Shown here: positions 37,421 to 45,025 of the stretch, piece by piece
Position numbering within the stretch: the stretch's first letter is position 1
Layout: each line of letters opens with the position of its first letter
Source of the DNA: Pirellula sp.
Lineage (GTDB): Bacteria > Planctomycetota > Planctomycetia > Pirellulales > Pirellulaceae
Assembly: GCA_021736575.1 (NCBI GenBank)
Contig: JAIPFP010000010.1
Coordinates: forward strand, 1 to 51,003
DNA: 51,003 nt
Direction: 5' to 3'
Notes under the pieces: model-generated
Databases searched by the model: none
What the model saw: only the letters and a program-made list of their open reading frames with translations
What the model was told of the DNA's origin: nothing
Position numbers and translations under genes: made by a program

Positions 37421-39145
37421 ATGTCTTACAACACACTTAAAAGTTGGCATAGTCGGTTTAGCGTAACTGGCGGTTTTCTCGTGTGCATTGTCTCTCTATG
37501 GCCGAATCGTCTTGTAGCCCAGAGCATGGCATCGCAATCCGATGAACCGAGCGCGAACCAAGTCGTTTCCTATGACGCCGTGCAAGTGGTCATTCGCAAG
37601 CACTGTGCGAGTTGCCACAATGAAGACCAACCTCGCGGCGACTTGGTCTTAACCTCGTTGGACAAGGTTATGGCAGGTTCCAGTTCAGGGCCTGTTGTCG
37701 TGCCTGGTAGTGTTGCCGAGAGCCCGTTATACACGCTCGCGGCTCACTTGGACTCACCCAAGATGCCGCCCAACAAGCCTCGTATCTCACAACGGGAACT
37801 CAACTTGATAGAACGCTGGATCAATACGGGGCTCAAAGAGGAAGTGAACTCTAGTATCGCCAAGTTACCCATGGATAGCGAAACAATTGTTACTAACGAT
37901 ACGAAACAGCAAACAGTAACCTCATCTCTTCGCCGATTATCTGAAGCGACACCCATTTACGCAGTTGCTGCCCATCCCTCCGATCCGATTGTCGCCGTTG
38001 CAGGTTTCCATCAAGTTATCTTGATCCGAACCGATACTGGCAAGATCCAAGAGCAAGCCATAGACGTCGGTCAACGCGATGTGAGTGCATTGAGATTTTC
38101 TCAAGACGGAAAACGGCTTTTTATTGCTGCCGGAATAGCGGGTGGTTCTGGGACCGTGATGGTCATAGATTGGCAAGAACAAAAGTGGCTACCGAATGTT
38201 GGCGATGAACTCGATACCATTGCATCCCTCGATTGCAATCACGACTCGTCGATGCTTGCGATAGGTACCACTTCTCGCGTAGTGAAAACACTGCGAGTGG
38301 ACTCTGGCGAGCAACTCAACGCGCATCGCAAGCACACCGATTGGGTCTTGTCCGTTGCGTTCAGTCCAGACGGTCTGCTGCTGGCCAGCGGCGATCGATT
38401 CGGTGGAATTCACGTTTGGGAATCCGAGTCGGGGGCAGAGTTTGCGGGACTGCGCGGGCATTCGGGCGGAATCACTGGGTTAAGCTGGTCCCGCGATGGT
38501 AACCAATTGGCTTCGTCGAGCTTAGACGGAACTGTGCGCGTTTGGGATATGCACACATTGCAGAGCGTTGAACGTTGGGGTGCGCACGACAAAGGGGCAT
38601 TGTGCATATCCCGCGATTTTGAAGATCGTCTTGTCACGGGTGGCCGAGATGGGACAGTTCGGCAATGGGGATCGGATCGGTCCAAACCCGTTTGGGAGAA
38701 CCGGCTTTCCGATGAAGTGCTTGGACTGGCCAGTCTAAAGGGTGGGCTGTTGGCTACAGATGCTGGCGGTAGTGTTCTGCTGTTCAACACAAAGGACGCA
38801 GAGACGACTGGGATAGCTCTTGCTTTACCGATTCAAAAGACAAAACGCGTTTTCACGACGATCGCACCCATAGCGCCTAAGCGAACCTCGATCGCGAGTC
38901 AGCTTGCCTTATCGGATGCAACGATCTCGAACGATTCAACAAGTCTATCGAGCATTCCAACTGGCTTCGCTTCCGATCTGGAGGAGAGCAGACGTGCATT
39001 GTTGAGCATTGAGGAATCGTTGAAGCAAACCTATCGAACGGCGGAACAGCTCGAAGAAAGCGTTGCGAGGCTCAAGCAAATCATCGCATTGCAAGAAGCG
39101 AGACTGAAGCAACAAGAGATTCGAGAGAAAAAATTGAGTAAATAG
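37421..39145 (+). CDS. Planctomycete cytochrome-WD40 protein
   Basis: Exported protein of 574 residues. A signal peptide leads into a PSCyt1-type haem domain (C62-A-S-C65-H66, then SPKMPPNKPRISQRELNLIERWI, the methionine-containing distal part). A WD40 propeller of about seven blades follows (clear repeats at about 302-340, VAFSPDGLLLASGDRFGGIH, and 344-380, SWSRDGNQLASSSLDGTVRV), with a C-terminal coiled coil (about 520-574; EESLKQTYRTAEQLEESVAR). It lies six bases after the DUF1553 gene. Combinations of haem and propeller suggest an electron-transfer scaffold for the neighbouring DUF1553 protein. A 70-base stretch of this gene (38798-38868) recurs beside the NOS gene. Confidence 0.88.
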   Translation: MSYNTLKSWHSRFSVTGGFLVCIVSLWPNRLVAQSMASQSDEPSANQVVSYDAVQVVIRKHCASCHNEDQPRGDLVLTSLDKVMAGSSSGPVVVPGSVAESPLYTLAAHLDSPKMPPNKPRISQRELNLIERWINTGLKEEVNSSIAKLPMDSETIVTNDTKQQTVTSSLRRLSEATPIYAVAAHPSDPIVAVAGFHQVILIRTDTGKIQEQAIDVGQRDVSALRFSQDGKRLFIAAGIAGGSGTVMVIDWQEQKWLPNVGDELDTIASLDCNHDSSMLAIGTTSRVVKTLRVDSGEQLNAHRKHTDWVLSVAFSPDGLLLASGDRFGGIHVWESESGAEFAGLRGHSGGITGLSWSRDGNQLASSSLDGTVRVWDMHTLQSVERWGAHDKGALCISRDFEDRLVTGGRDGTVRQWGSDRSKPVWENRLSDEVLGLASLKGGLLATDAGGSVLLFNTKDAETTGIALALPIQKTKRVFTTIAPIAPKRTSIASQLALSDATISNDSTSLSSIPTGFASDLEESRRALLSIEESLKQTYRTAEQLEESVARLKQIIALQEARLKQQEIREKKLSK

Positions 39146-39182
39146 GTACATCCGCAACTGTTTTTCAACCCAACGCGCCGTT

Positions 39183-39241
39183 GGGCGATAGCCCCGGTTT
39201 TCCAATTGCTCGACATTCGTCGAGAACCGGGGCTATCGCCC
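39183..39241. terminator. Large nested inverted repeat after the WD40 gene
   Basis: A perfect 17-base inverted repeat gggcgatagccccggtt / aaccggggctatcgccc (39183-39199 and 39225-39241) encloses a second perfect stem ctcgac-attc-gtcgag (39209-39224). There is no T run, so it may be a small palindromic mobile repeat as much as a terminator. It sits 37 bases after the WD40 stop and 37 bases before the PQQ-propeller start. Confidence 0.85.
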
Positions 39242-39278
39242 TTCGGCTATCAGTTTGTTTAACCACCCGCCCAATCCG

Positions 39279-40529
39279 ATGATAAACCTTAAAACGATTG
39301 CCTTCTTTGGACTTACCGCATTTCCAATTTCTCGAATGGTGGCGGATGACTGGCCCATGTGGCGGGGGCAACGCGGTGACGGAATCAGCCTTGAGAAGAA
39401 CGCACCATTGGAATGGTCGCCCGAAAAAAACATCCGTTGGAAGGTTGCGATCCCCGGCAACGGACGATCATCCCCAATCGTCTCGAAAGACAGTGTCTTC
39501 GTCACAACTTCATCCCCCGACACTCAGAGCCGTCGATTGATGCGAATCGATCGCGAATTGGGAGCCGTTGTGTGGGATATCGAAGTGCATTGCGGGCCAA
39601 TCGAGCAACAGCACAAGTTTAACACGAGCGCGTCGAGTACACCTGCTACCGACGGCAAACGCATCTACACGATGTTTGTCGATGATGAAAAAATGATGGT
39701 CGCAGCAGTTGGCTGGGATGGAAAAATCGAATGGCAAATTAGTCCTGGCAGCTACTCTTCTAAGCATGGTCTGGCTGCGTCCCCTGTAATTTGCGAAGCT
39801 GGTCTTTTGGTAAACGGCCATCAAGATGGAACAGCCTTTATCGTTTTACTCGATCCAGCCAACGGCCACGAGATTTGGCGATACAAGCCCGATGTGGACC
39901 TTCGATCTTTCTCAACGCCCGTCATTGCACCGATCGATGGGAGTCGGCAAATTATTGTGTCTGGTGCGAGACAAACGTTGGGTTTGGATATCGCAACGGG
40001 CACTCGACTTTGGTGGGTGGACGGACCGACAGAAAAAGTGGTATGCACTCCATCGATTGGCCTTGGGCATATCTTCAGCTTTGGCGGTTCTCCGGATGTA
40101 AGAGCGTTCGCGGTTCGACAGGGTGGACGCGGCGATTTGACAAAGACAAACATCGTTTGGACCAAGGACAGGGGTATGCCGTATGTACCAACGCCATTGC
40201 TATACAAAGAATGGATTCATGTTATCGATGATATGGGTATTTACTCGTGCCTCGAGCCGGTCAGCGGACGCGTACTAAAAACCGTGCGAAAGGGTGGTAA
40301 CACCTACAGTTCACCGGTTGGAATTGCTGACAGGGTGTACTTTTTCGACGACAACGGACTATGCACGGTGATTGCCAACAATCCAAACTATGAGGTGCTT
40401 GCCAAGAACTCGCTCGACGAACTGGTCCAAGCGAGTCCAGCGATTTCCGATGGTGCGATTTATGTCCGTGGAGAGCGTTATCTGTGGAAGATCGAGTCAA
40501 GTGCCGAGGGTAGCAGTCCTTCGCGCTAA
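39279..40529 (+). CDS. PQQ-like beta-propeller (BamB-like) protein
   Basis: Exported protein of 416 residues with a short signal-like segment (INLKTIAFFGLTAFPISRMV). It then has PQQ/BamB-like propeller blades: DDWPMWRGQRGDG, NIRWKVAIPGNGRSSPIVS, GAVVWDIEVHCG, KHGLAASPVICEAGLLV, GTRLWWVDGP and a closing QASPAISDGAIYVRGERYLW. This layout, starting with WPxWRGxxGDG, is very common in planctomycetes next to DUF1501/DUF1553 genes. ATG 39279 is preferred over a TTG at 39255. Its final 56 bases have a diverged copy at 43563-43618, just before the NOS gene. Confidence 0.88.
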   Translation: MINLKTIAFFGLTAFPISRMVADDWPMWRGQRGDGISLEKNAPLEWSPEKNIRWKVAIPGNGRSSPIVSKDSVFVTTSSPDTQSRRLMRIDRELGAVVWDIEVHCGPIEQQHKFNTSASSTPATDGKRIYTMFVDDEKMMVAAVGWDGKIEWQISPGSYSSKHGLAASPVICEAGLLVNGHQDGTAFIVLLDPANGHEIWRYKPDVDLRSFSTPVIAPIDGSRQIIVSGARQTLGLDIATGTRLWWVDGPTEKVVCTPSIGLGHIFSFGGSPDVRAFAVRQGGRGDLTKTNIVWTKDRGMPYVPTPLLYKEWIHVIDDMGIYSCLEPVSGRVLKTVRKGGNTYSSPVGIADRVYFFDDNGLCTVIANNPNYEVLAKNSLDELVQASPAISDGAIYVRGERYLWKIESSAEGSSPSR

Positions 40530-40638
40530 ACAGCATAGGGTAAAGAACTTTCCGAAACATTAATTCGCTGGCAAACCAAATTGACGGAGTTATGATCGAC
40601 GCCCCTCGATGCGGAGGAAACTGTAAAAAACATCAACC

Positions 40639-41616
40639 TTACTTGGACACCAAATCCGATGCATCAGTATGGACAGGGTCTGCCAGACTTCGAATTTTCG
40701 CTAGGTCGTCCATCAATTTACCATTCATTAAATCAGAGTCTATCTTCTGGTTGAGTGAAAACCAATGTACTCTCGCCATTACAACCTTTAGCACTCTCCT
40801 CTGTTTCTTTTTGTCAGGATTGTCCGCATTTACAACCGACACCATTGGCCCTGATTCGTTAATGACGGAAATTGGCACAAACGTACCTTCCAAGTCCTTC
40901 CATTCATAATACTCGTCAGTTTCGGGTAGGCTGACTGGCTCACGTTTGCTTGTGATTAACTTGGTGCGGGGCATCAACGTTACTGGATCAAAGGAACTTC
41001 CAATCAATACGTTCAACCTATCGAGTTTTTGCGTGAAACGTATCTCTGAGTCTGAACTAATTTCTCTAACAACGGGAAGTACATCGCCGGAAGAACTCGC
41101 AGGATTGTTTCGACGCGAGCATATTGAGTCAAATGTTTCCATATCTCCCTCAATAGCCGATCCAAAACGAGTCGGAAAATCTAACAGTCCTACACAACGA
41201 AGATCTGGTATATCCATGTTTTTTAGGACATCCAAAAGCTTCGGCTCAACTTTATTCTTCTCACCTGGGAAGCTTCGAAAGTACCCCACCTTACCATTAA
41301 ACTGGCCAACCGTCGCAATACTCAGCTTAGTGTCACCACGCCTTTGTTCAGATATGTTAACACAAAAGAACTGATTTGCTTCGAAATCAACCGCGAGCCT
41401 AATGAACCTTGTTAACGCGACATCGGAGTCGTCGTCAGGCTGAAAATAGTCCATTCGGATCAAGCAATCATACTGCCGCCAGCACGATGCATTTGCTATC
41501 GCACAATCTTTAAATTTTGTGAGTTCGTCGCCCGAAGCTGGGGCCAGACTAAGACAAGATGCGAGGGCAAACACACAAAAAAGAGCTGTCCAGTCGCTCA
41601 AAATCGGTCGCTTCAT
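40639..41616 (-). CDS. Secreted hypothetical protein (trio member 3)
   Basis: Predicted exported protein of 325 residues with a clear signal peptide (WTALFCVFALASCLSLAPAS, cleavage near SGD). The mature part is mixed alpha/beta with an acidic N-terminal half (FQPDDDSDVALTRFIRLAVD) and a strand-rich region (GTFVPISVINESGPMVSVVN). I recognise no domain. The LolA-like look of the strand pattern (DYFQ..., FSFEGKVGYF, ISSDSEIRFTQKL) is too weak to call. It is the last gene of three minus-strand secreted genes, 42 bases after the Cys-rich gene. By eye its base use is richer in A/T than the flanking modules. Confidence 0.72.
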   Translation of the reverse strand: MKRPILSDWTALFCVFALASCLSLAPASGDELTKFKDCAIANASCWRQYDCLIRMDYFQPDDDSDVALTRFIRLAVDFEANQFFCVNISEQRRGDTKLSIATVGQFNGKVGYFRSFPGEKNKVEPKLLDVLKNMDIPDLRCVGLLDFPTRFGSAIEGDMETFDSICSRRNNPASSSGDVLPVVREISSDSEIRFTQKLDRLNVLIGSSFDPVTLMPRTKLITSKREPVSLPETDEYYEWKDLEGTFVPISVINESGPMVSVVNADNPDKKKQRRVLKVVMARVHWFSLNQKIDSDLMNGKLMDDLAKIRSLADPVHTDASDLVSK

Positions 41617-41658
41617 TTTAAATTTACCCTCGGCTCAAGAAATGCACATGAAAGACAA

Positions 41659-42081
41659 TCATAGCGTGCCCGTGCAAGGAGACGACAAAACGAATGTCGC
41701 CTTACTAACAAAATTCTCGAAATCTACACCTACAGCTGCCTTGCACTGAAATGACAAATTTATAAATCTGCATTCCGTACAGTCTCGCTTTTTTGAACAA
41801 ACTACTGATCCTGTAAAGGTCAATGTGTTGAAGCCCGGAAATCCTGGCAAGGCATCTGTATGGGCATTGTAAATATTTGATTGCTTCTGCGTTTCAAAAT
41901 CGCCGTCGCACGGATCTTCCTCGCAGCCTCGACAGGGACTTGTGGCAAAGGTGGCAATACATGCTTCGTCTGTAATGTTGCCGCATACGATTATGTTGAC
42001 AATCGGAAGCTCCGGAGGATCACTATAGGCAAAGGTACTGATCGCAGAAACAAAGACCAAACACAATAAATGTCTAAACAT
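41659..42081 (-). CDS. Small secreted ten-cysteine protein (trio member 2)
   Basis: Exported protein of 140 residues starting at ATG 42081, which has a strong GGAGGT five bases upstream (42086-42091). An in-frame start at 42105 lacks this. After the signal peptide (HLLCLVFVSAISTFA) the mature part of about 120 residues contains ten cysteines (VCGN, DEACIA, SPCRGCEEDPCDGD, VVCSKKRDCTECRF, FQCK, SPCTG). Such density suggests five disulfides or metal binding in a compact extracellular domain. No known family is recognised. It lies between the DUF1573 gene and a secreted hypothetical and probably belongs to one transcript with them. Confidence 0.72.
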   Translation of the reverse strand: MFRHLLCLVFVSAISTFAYSDPPELPIVNIIVCGNITDEACIATFATSPCRGCEEDPCDGDFETQKQSNIYNAHTDALPGFPGFNTLTFTGSVVCSKKRDCTECRFINLSFQCKAAVGVDFENFVSKATFVLSSPCTGTL

Positions 42082-42113
42082 AATAACCTCCAGAAAATCG
42101 AACACACTTCTCG

Positions 42114-43178
42114 TTAAAGCCCAACAACACGCGTTGTTTGCTCACTGATTCCTTCGTTCCAACCAAATTGCCATCTCAAATTTGAGGGCAGTTTCTCGCT
42201 TTTCGATTGAACTTCCGCTTTATTGATTTCAAGCTTAACCCGATACACCGATGCGGAAACTTTATTTGACTCAACTTTGATTGCGACTCCATTGTCTGTG
42301 GCGCAACCAATAGATATTTCATCGTTCACCTTGGTCTTGCCACCGACGCCAGGAGTGTCGGCAATTCGATTGTCTCGGATAATTGCATTCGCGACCCAGC
42401 TTTTTTCGCTTGCCTTGAACCGAATCAACCCAGGCAAAATTACAACGGGACTTTCACGACCGACGAAGCACGGAATCGCATTACTAATTCCAGACTTCTT
42501 GTCTTGCACAATTAGTTCACCCGCCCAAGCCAGTTCGCCGGTGTTTTCAACTGTCGCAGTACAAATGGCGAATTGGCCGTTACCGTCCGACACCACCCTA
42601 ATTGACAGTACAGACAAATCTCCTGTCCCCTTCAGAACTATATCGCCAATTTCCAAAGGGGAAGTATACAACAAAGGCACCTTAAACTCACAACGGCTAG
42701 AATCATGACCAAGATTATGACCCACCGAATCCACCCTAAAACATGCAATACCCCGAAAGCGGAAGACAAAACCAAATTGAAATCTCGACGAATCAGATTC
42801 ATCAATCCGCACTGGCTGAGTCATTGATTCCTTCTGTGCCTTAGTCGGCACCTTCATTTTTATCTCAACGATTACTTCTTTGCCTGGCTCAATAACATCC
42901 CCAAATGCCTTCCCAGACATGCACGAGCATCCCAGTGTAATTTTCTTTATCTTAAACGGTTCGCTTGTCAAATTCCCTACTGACAAACGAACGGTTACAT
43001 CAGCACCCGCCTGAAGTTCCCCGATGTCAATCGAGGTAAAGTCCGTTGCGGATCTACTCGCAATGGATACTTTTCGTTCCACCACCGTCAACTTTTCTTC
43101 GTCCGAAAATCCGTTTGTGCCATTAACAAGAAAGAGGAGGCAACTTAGACACAAAGTAGACCGACTTCGCGATGGCAT
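42114..43178 (-). CDS. Secreted DUF1573-type protein (trio member 1)
   Basis: Exported protein of 354 residues. After the signal peptide (STLCLSCLLFLVNGTNG) residues 45-130 fit the DUF1573 beta-sandwich: IDIGELQAGADVTVRLSVGN, EPFKIKKITLGCSCMSGK and IEPGKEVIVEIKMKVP, where the GCSC stretch is the family's CGC-like signature. A second beta domain (about 190-340) repeats a similar pattern (GTGDLSVLSIRVVSDGNGQF). DUF1573 proteins are ASPM/HYDIN-like Ig folds, often surface-located in planctomycetes. It opens a three-gene minus-strand unit, 32 bases before the Cys-rich gene. Confidence 0.75.
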   Translation of the reverse strand: MPSRSRSTLCLSCLLFLVNGTNGFSDEEKLTVVERKVSIASRSATDFTSIDIGELQAGADVTVRLSVGNLTSEPFKIKKITLGCSCMSGKAFGDVIEPGKEVIVEIKMKVPTKAQKESMTQPVRIDESDSSRFQFGFVFRFRGIACFRVDSVGHNLGHDSSRCEFKVPLLYTSPLEIGDIVLKGTGDLSVLSIRVVSDGNGQFAICTATVENTGELAWAGELIVQDKKSGISNAIPCFVGRESPVVILPGLIRFKASEKSWVANAIIRDNRIADTPGVGGKTKVNDEISIGCATDNGVAIKVESNKVSASVYRVKLEINKAEVQSKSEKLPSNLRWQFGWNEGISEQTTRVVGL

Positions 43179-43469
43179 GTACAGTTCCTAAAAGATAATC
43201 GGACCGTTACTCTGTTTCCACTTCGAAATGTGGTTATAACGACTGCATTTGTAATTGCAAGAGGTTCAAACCAAGGTTTACATTTTTTTTGATGATGGTG
43301 GTCATAGACCTTATCCGATAAACTGCAATTTCTGTCGTGTTCGGCGGGTGTAACTGGCAACCTGCTGCTGTTTTGATGTGAACTTAGGAAATTGGGGTAA
43401 ACAAAAAAACGGCCAACCTGCAAGGGATTTGGGCATCTAACCATTTCACCAAGGAAGGAGGCCGTAGCC

Positions 43470-43562
43470 GAGGCGGGAAGCTCGGCAGGAGATGTCGTCT
43501 AGATAATCTATGTTCGCTGCTTGACTCGTGAACCTACCGATCAAGAGCTCAAATCCGTCTTC
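43470..43562 (+). pseudogene. Fragment of DUF1553 gene C-terminal part
   Basis: Matches 37229-37321: shared runs include atctatgttcgctgcttgac and agagctcaaatccgtctt. Scattered substitutions and an in-frame TAG show it is an old, non-functional copy. Confidence 0.9.
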
Positions 43563-43618
43563 AACGTTATCTGTGGAAGATCGAGTCAAGTGCCATGGGT
43601 TCCAGTCCTTCCCGCTAA
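43563..43618 (+). pseudogene. Fragment of PQQ-propeller gene 3' end
   Basis: Matches 40475-40530: the run gttatctgtggaagatcgag and the end ctaaa are shared, with a few changes between. It joins the DUF1553 fragment without a gap. Confidence 0.9.
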
Positions 43619-43758
43619 AGAGCACGTCCGTTGAACCATTTGTCTCCTTTGCTATACTTCAAGCATTATTTTCACCGCTTCTGCCTTCATTGGCACAACA
43701 ACAACCTCGTGCCTCAAATGGAAAAGGCATGGTTTTTTGAACGCCGAAAATATTTTAT

Positions 43759-44919
43759 ATGAATACGAATCCCTGCGATCTTTTTCTTAAAGCGGAAACT
43801 TTTTTAAATACCTGTTATCATGAATTGGAAATCACCGACAGGCTGCCCTCCCGACTGGAAGAAGTAAAAAAGGAGATAGCAGCCACTGGAACCTATTTAC
43901 AAACTGTCCAGGAACTCACACATGGTGCGCGCATGGCCTGGAGGAACAGCAACCGCTGTATTGGCCGGCTCTACTGGAAGACCCTTAAGGTCATAGACGC
44001 GCGGCATTGCTCGACTGATGACGAAATTTTTGACGCCCTGGACCATCATGTAGATTACGCGTTCAATAAGGGCAACATCAGGTCCGCCATAACGGTATTC
44101 AGGCAGCAAATGCCCGGTGAAGCAGAAGGACCGAGAATTCTTAATCATCAACTGGTTCGTTTTGCAGGCCATCAGCAAACGGACGGCTCCGTTCTAGGAG
44201 ACCCCTCCGAAGTGGAATTTACCAGATGGTGTCGCAACCGGGGGCATTCCTTCGAACACACGCCTTTTGATATGCTTCCACATGTCATTCAATGGCCGGG
44301 GCGCGAAGCAGCCATGAAGTTGTTTTCACCGCCTGAAGGGATGCTCATCCCCATTATGCATCCGGATTTTGAATGGTTTGAAGCGTTGAACATTTATTGG
44401 TATGCCGTACCCATCATTTCTGAAATGATGCTGGAGATTGGCGGCATACGCTACACCGCCGCACCTTTCAACGGATGGTATATGGTGACGGAAATTGGCT
44501 CAAGGAATTTCGGGGATGAAAACAGGTATGACCTACTGCCGGTGGTTGCCCGCAAAATCGGGTTGGATACTAGCAATGATGATACACTCTGGAAAGACCG
44601 GGCGCTGGTGGAGTTAAACAGGGCGGTGTTGTTTTCGTATCATCGGAAAGGCATCACCATGTCGAGCCATCATGAAATTTCAGAGCAGTTTATTCAGTTT
44701 GAATTATCGGAGCAGCGGCGGGGCAGGAAAATAACCGCCGACTGGATATGGATCACTCCCCCGATGAGCGCATCGGCTACCAAGGTTTTCCATAAAAATT
44801 ATGATAATACCGTAGTGACACCTAATTTTTTCTACCAGGATCCGGTTATCGGCAAACCCAGGAATGAACCGATCCAAGGATGCCCTTTCCACAGCAATTC
44901 ACTGAAAGAAAAGCTATAA
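43759..44919 (+). CDS. nos: Bacterial nitric oxide synthase oxygenase
   Basis: Predicted haem-thiolate enzyme making NO and citrulline from arginine. The 386-residue product is a complete oxygenase domain without a reductase part, like Gram-positive NOS. The haem-ligand loop is WRNSNRCIG with Cys67. The substrate/pterin region has NIYWYAVPIISEMMLEIGG and FNGWYMVTEIGSRNFGDENR with arginine-binding Glu245. HHEISEQFIQFELSEQRRGR and ADWIWITPPMSASATKVFH complete the pterin and dimer parts. No Shine-Dalgarno sequence is visible, the leader is AT-rich, and codon and base use look unlike neighbouring planctomycete genes, suggesting transfer, perhaps from Bacteroidetes, whose mRNAs usually lack that signal. 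No reductase partner is adjacent. It lies between broken copies of local genes. Confidence 0.95.
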   Translation: MNTNPCDLFLKAETFLNTCYHELEITDRLPSRLEEVKKEIAATGTYLQTVQELTHGARMAWRNSNRCIGRLYWKTLKVIDARHCSTDDEIFDALDHHVDYAFNKGNIRSAITVFRQQMPGEAEGPRILNHQLVRFAGHQQTDGSVLGDPSEVEFTRWCRNRGHSFEHTPFDMLPHVIQWPGREAAMKLFSPPEGMLIPIMHPDFEWFEALNIYWYAVPIISEMMLEIGGIRYTAAPFNGWYMVTEIGSRNFGDENRYDLLPVVARKIGLDTSNDDTLWKDRALVELNRAVLFSYHRKGITMSSHHEISEQFIQFELSEQRRGRKITADWIWITPPMSASATKVFHKNYDNTVVTPNFFYQDPVIGKPRNEPIQGCPFHSNSLKEKL

Positions 44920-44928
44920 ACTACGACT

Positions 44929-45020
44929 ATCTCGTGATGGCCTAGAAGAAGCAGAGACGACTGGGATAGCTCTTGCTTTACCGATTGAAAAGACCAAACG
45001 AGTTTTCACGACTAGCGCAC
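44929..45020 (+). pseudogene. Fused fragments of DUF1553 and WD40 genes downstream of NOS
   Basis: 44929-44949 (atctcgtgatggcctagaag) equals 37345-37365 of the DUF1553 gene, the bases that follow 24 bases after the part copied upstream of NOS. 44951-45020 matches 38798-38868 of the WD40 gene (gcagagacgactgggatagc onward, with substitutions). Together with the upstream pieces they show that NOS sits inside a diverged, rearranged duplicate of the neighbouring cluster. Confidence 0.88.
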
Positions 45021-45025
45021 ACCTA

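Larger units (their letters stand above)
43179..43758. other. Gene-poor stretch before the NOS gene with duplicated gene fragments
   Basis: No intact gene. 43179-43465 shows nothing identifiable. 43470-43562 is a diverged copy (roughly 90% by eye) of the DUF1553 gene at 37229-37321, with its frame broken by a TAG at 43499-43501. It is fused directly to 43563-43618, a copy of the last 56 bases of the PQQ-propeller gene (40475-40530), including its stop codon. The last 140 bases lead into the NOS gene and have no ribosome-binding site. Confidence 0.85.

Noticed and set aside
43145-43444. 99-codon minus-strand frame upstream of the DUF1573 gene
   Set aside because: No domain, signal peptide or ribosome-binding site; probably leader DNA of the trio.
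43500-45025. Possibility that the NOS region is an assembly chimera or contamination
   Set aside because: Not fully excluded, but the flanking fragments carry independent substitutions relative to their parents, which is better explained by real old duplications than by a read-joining error.
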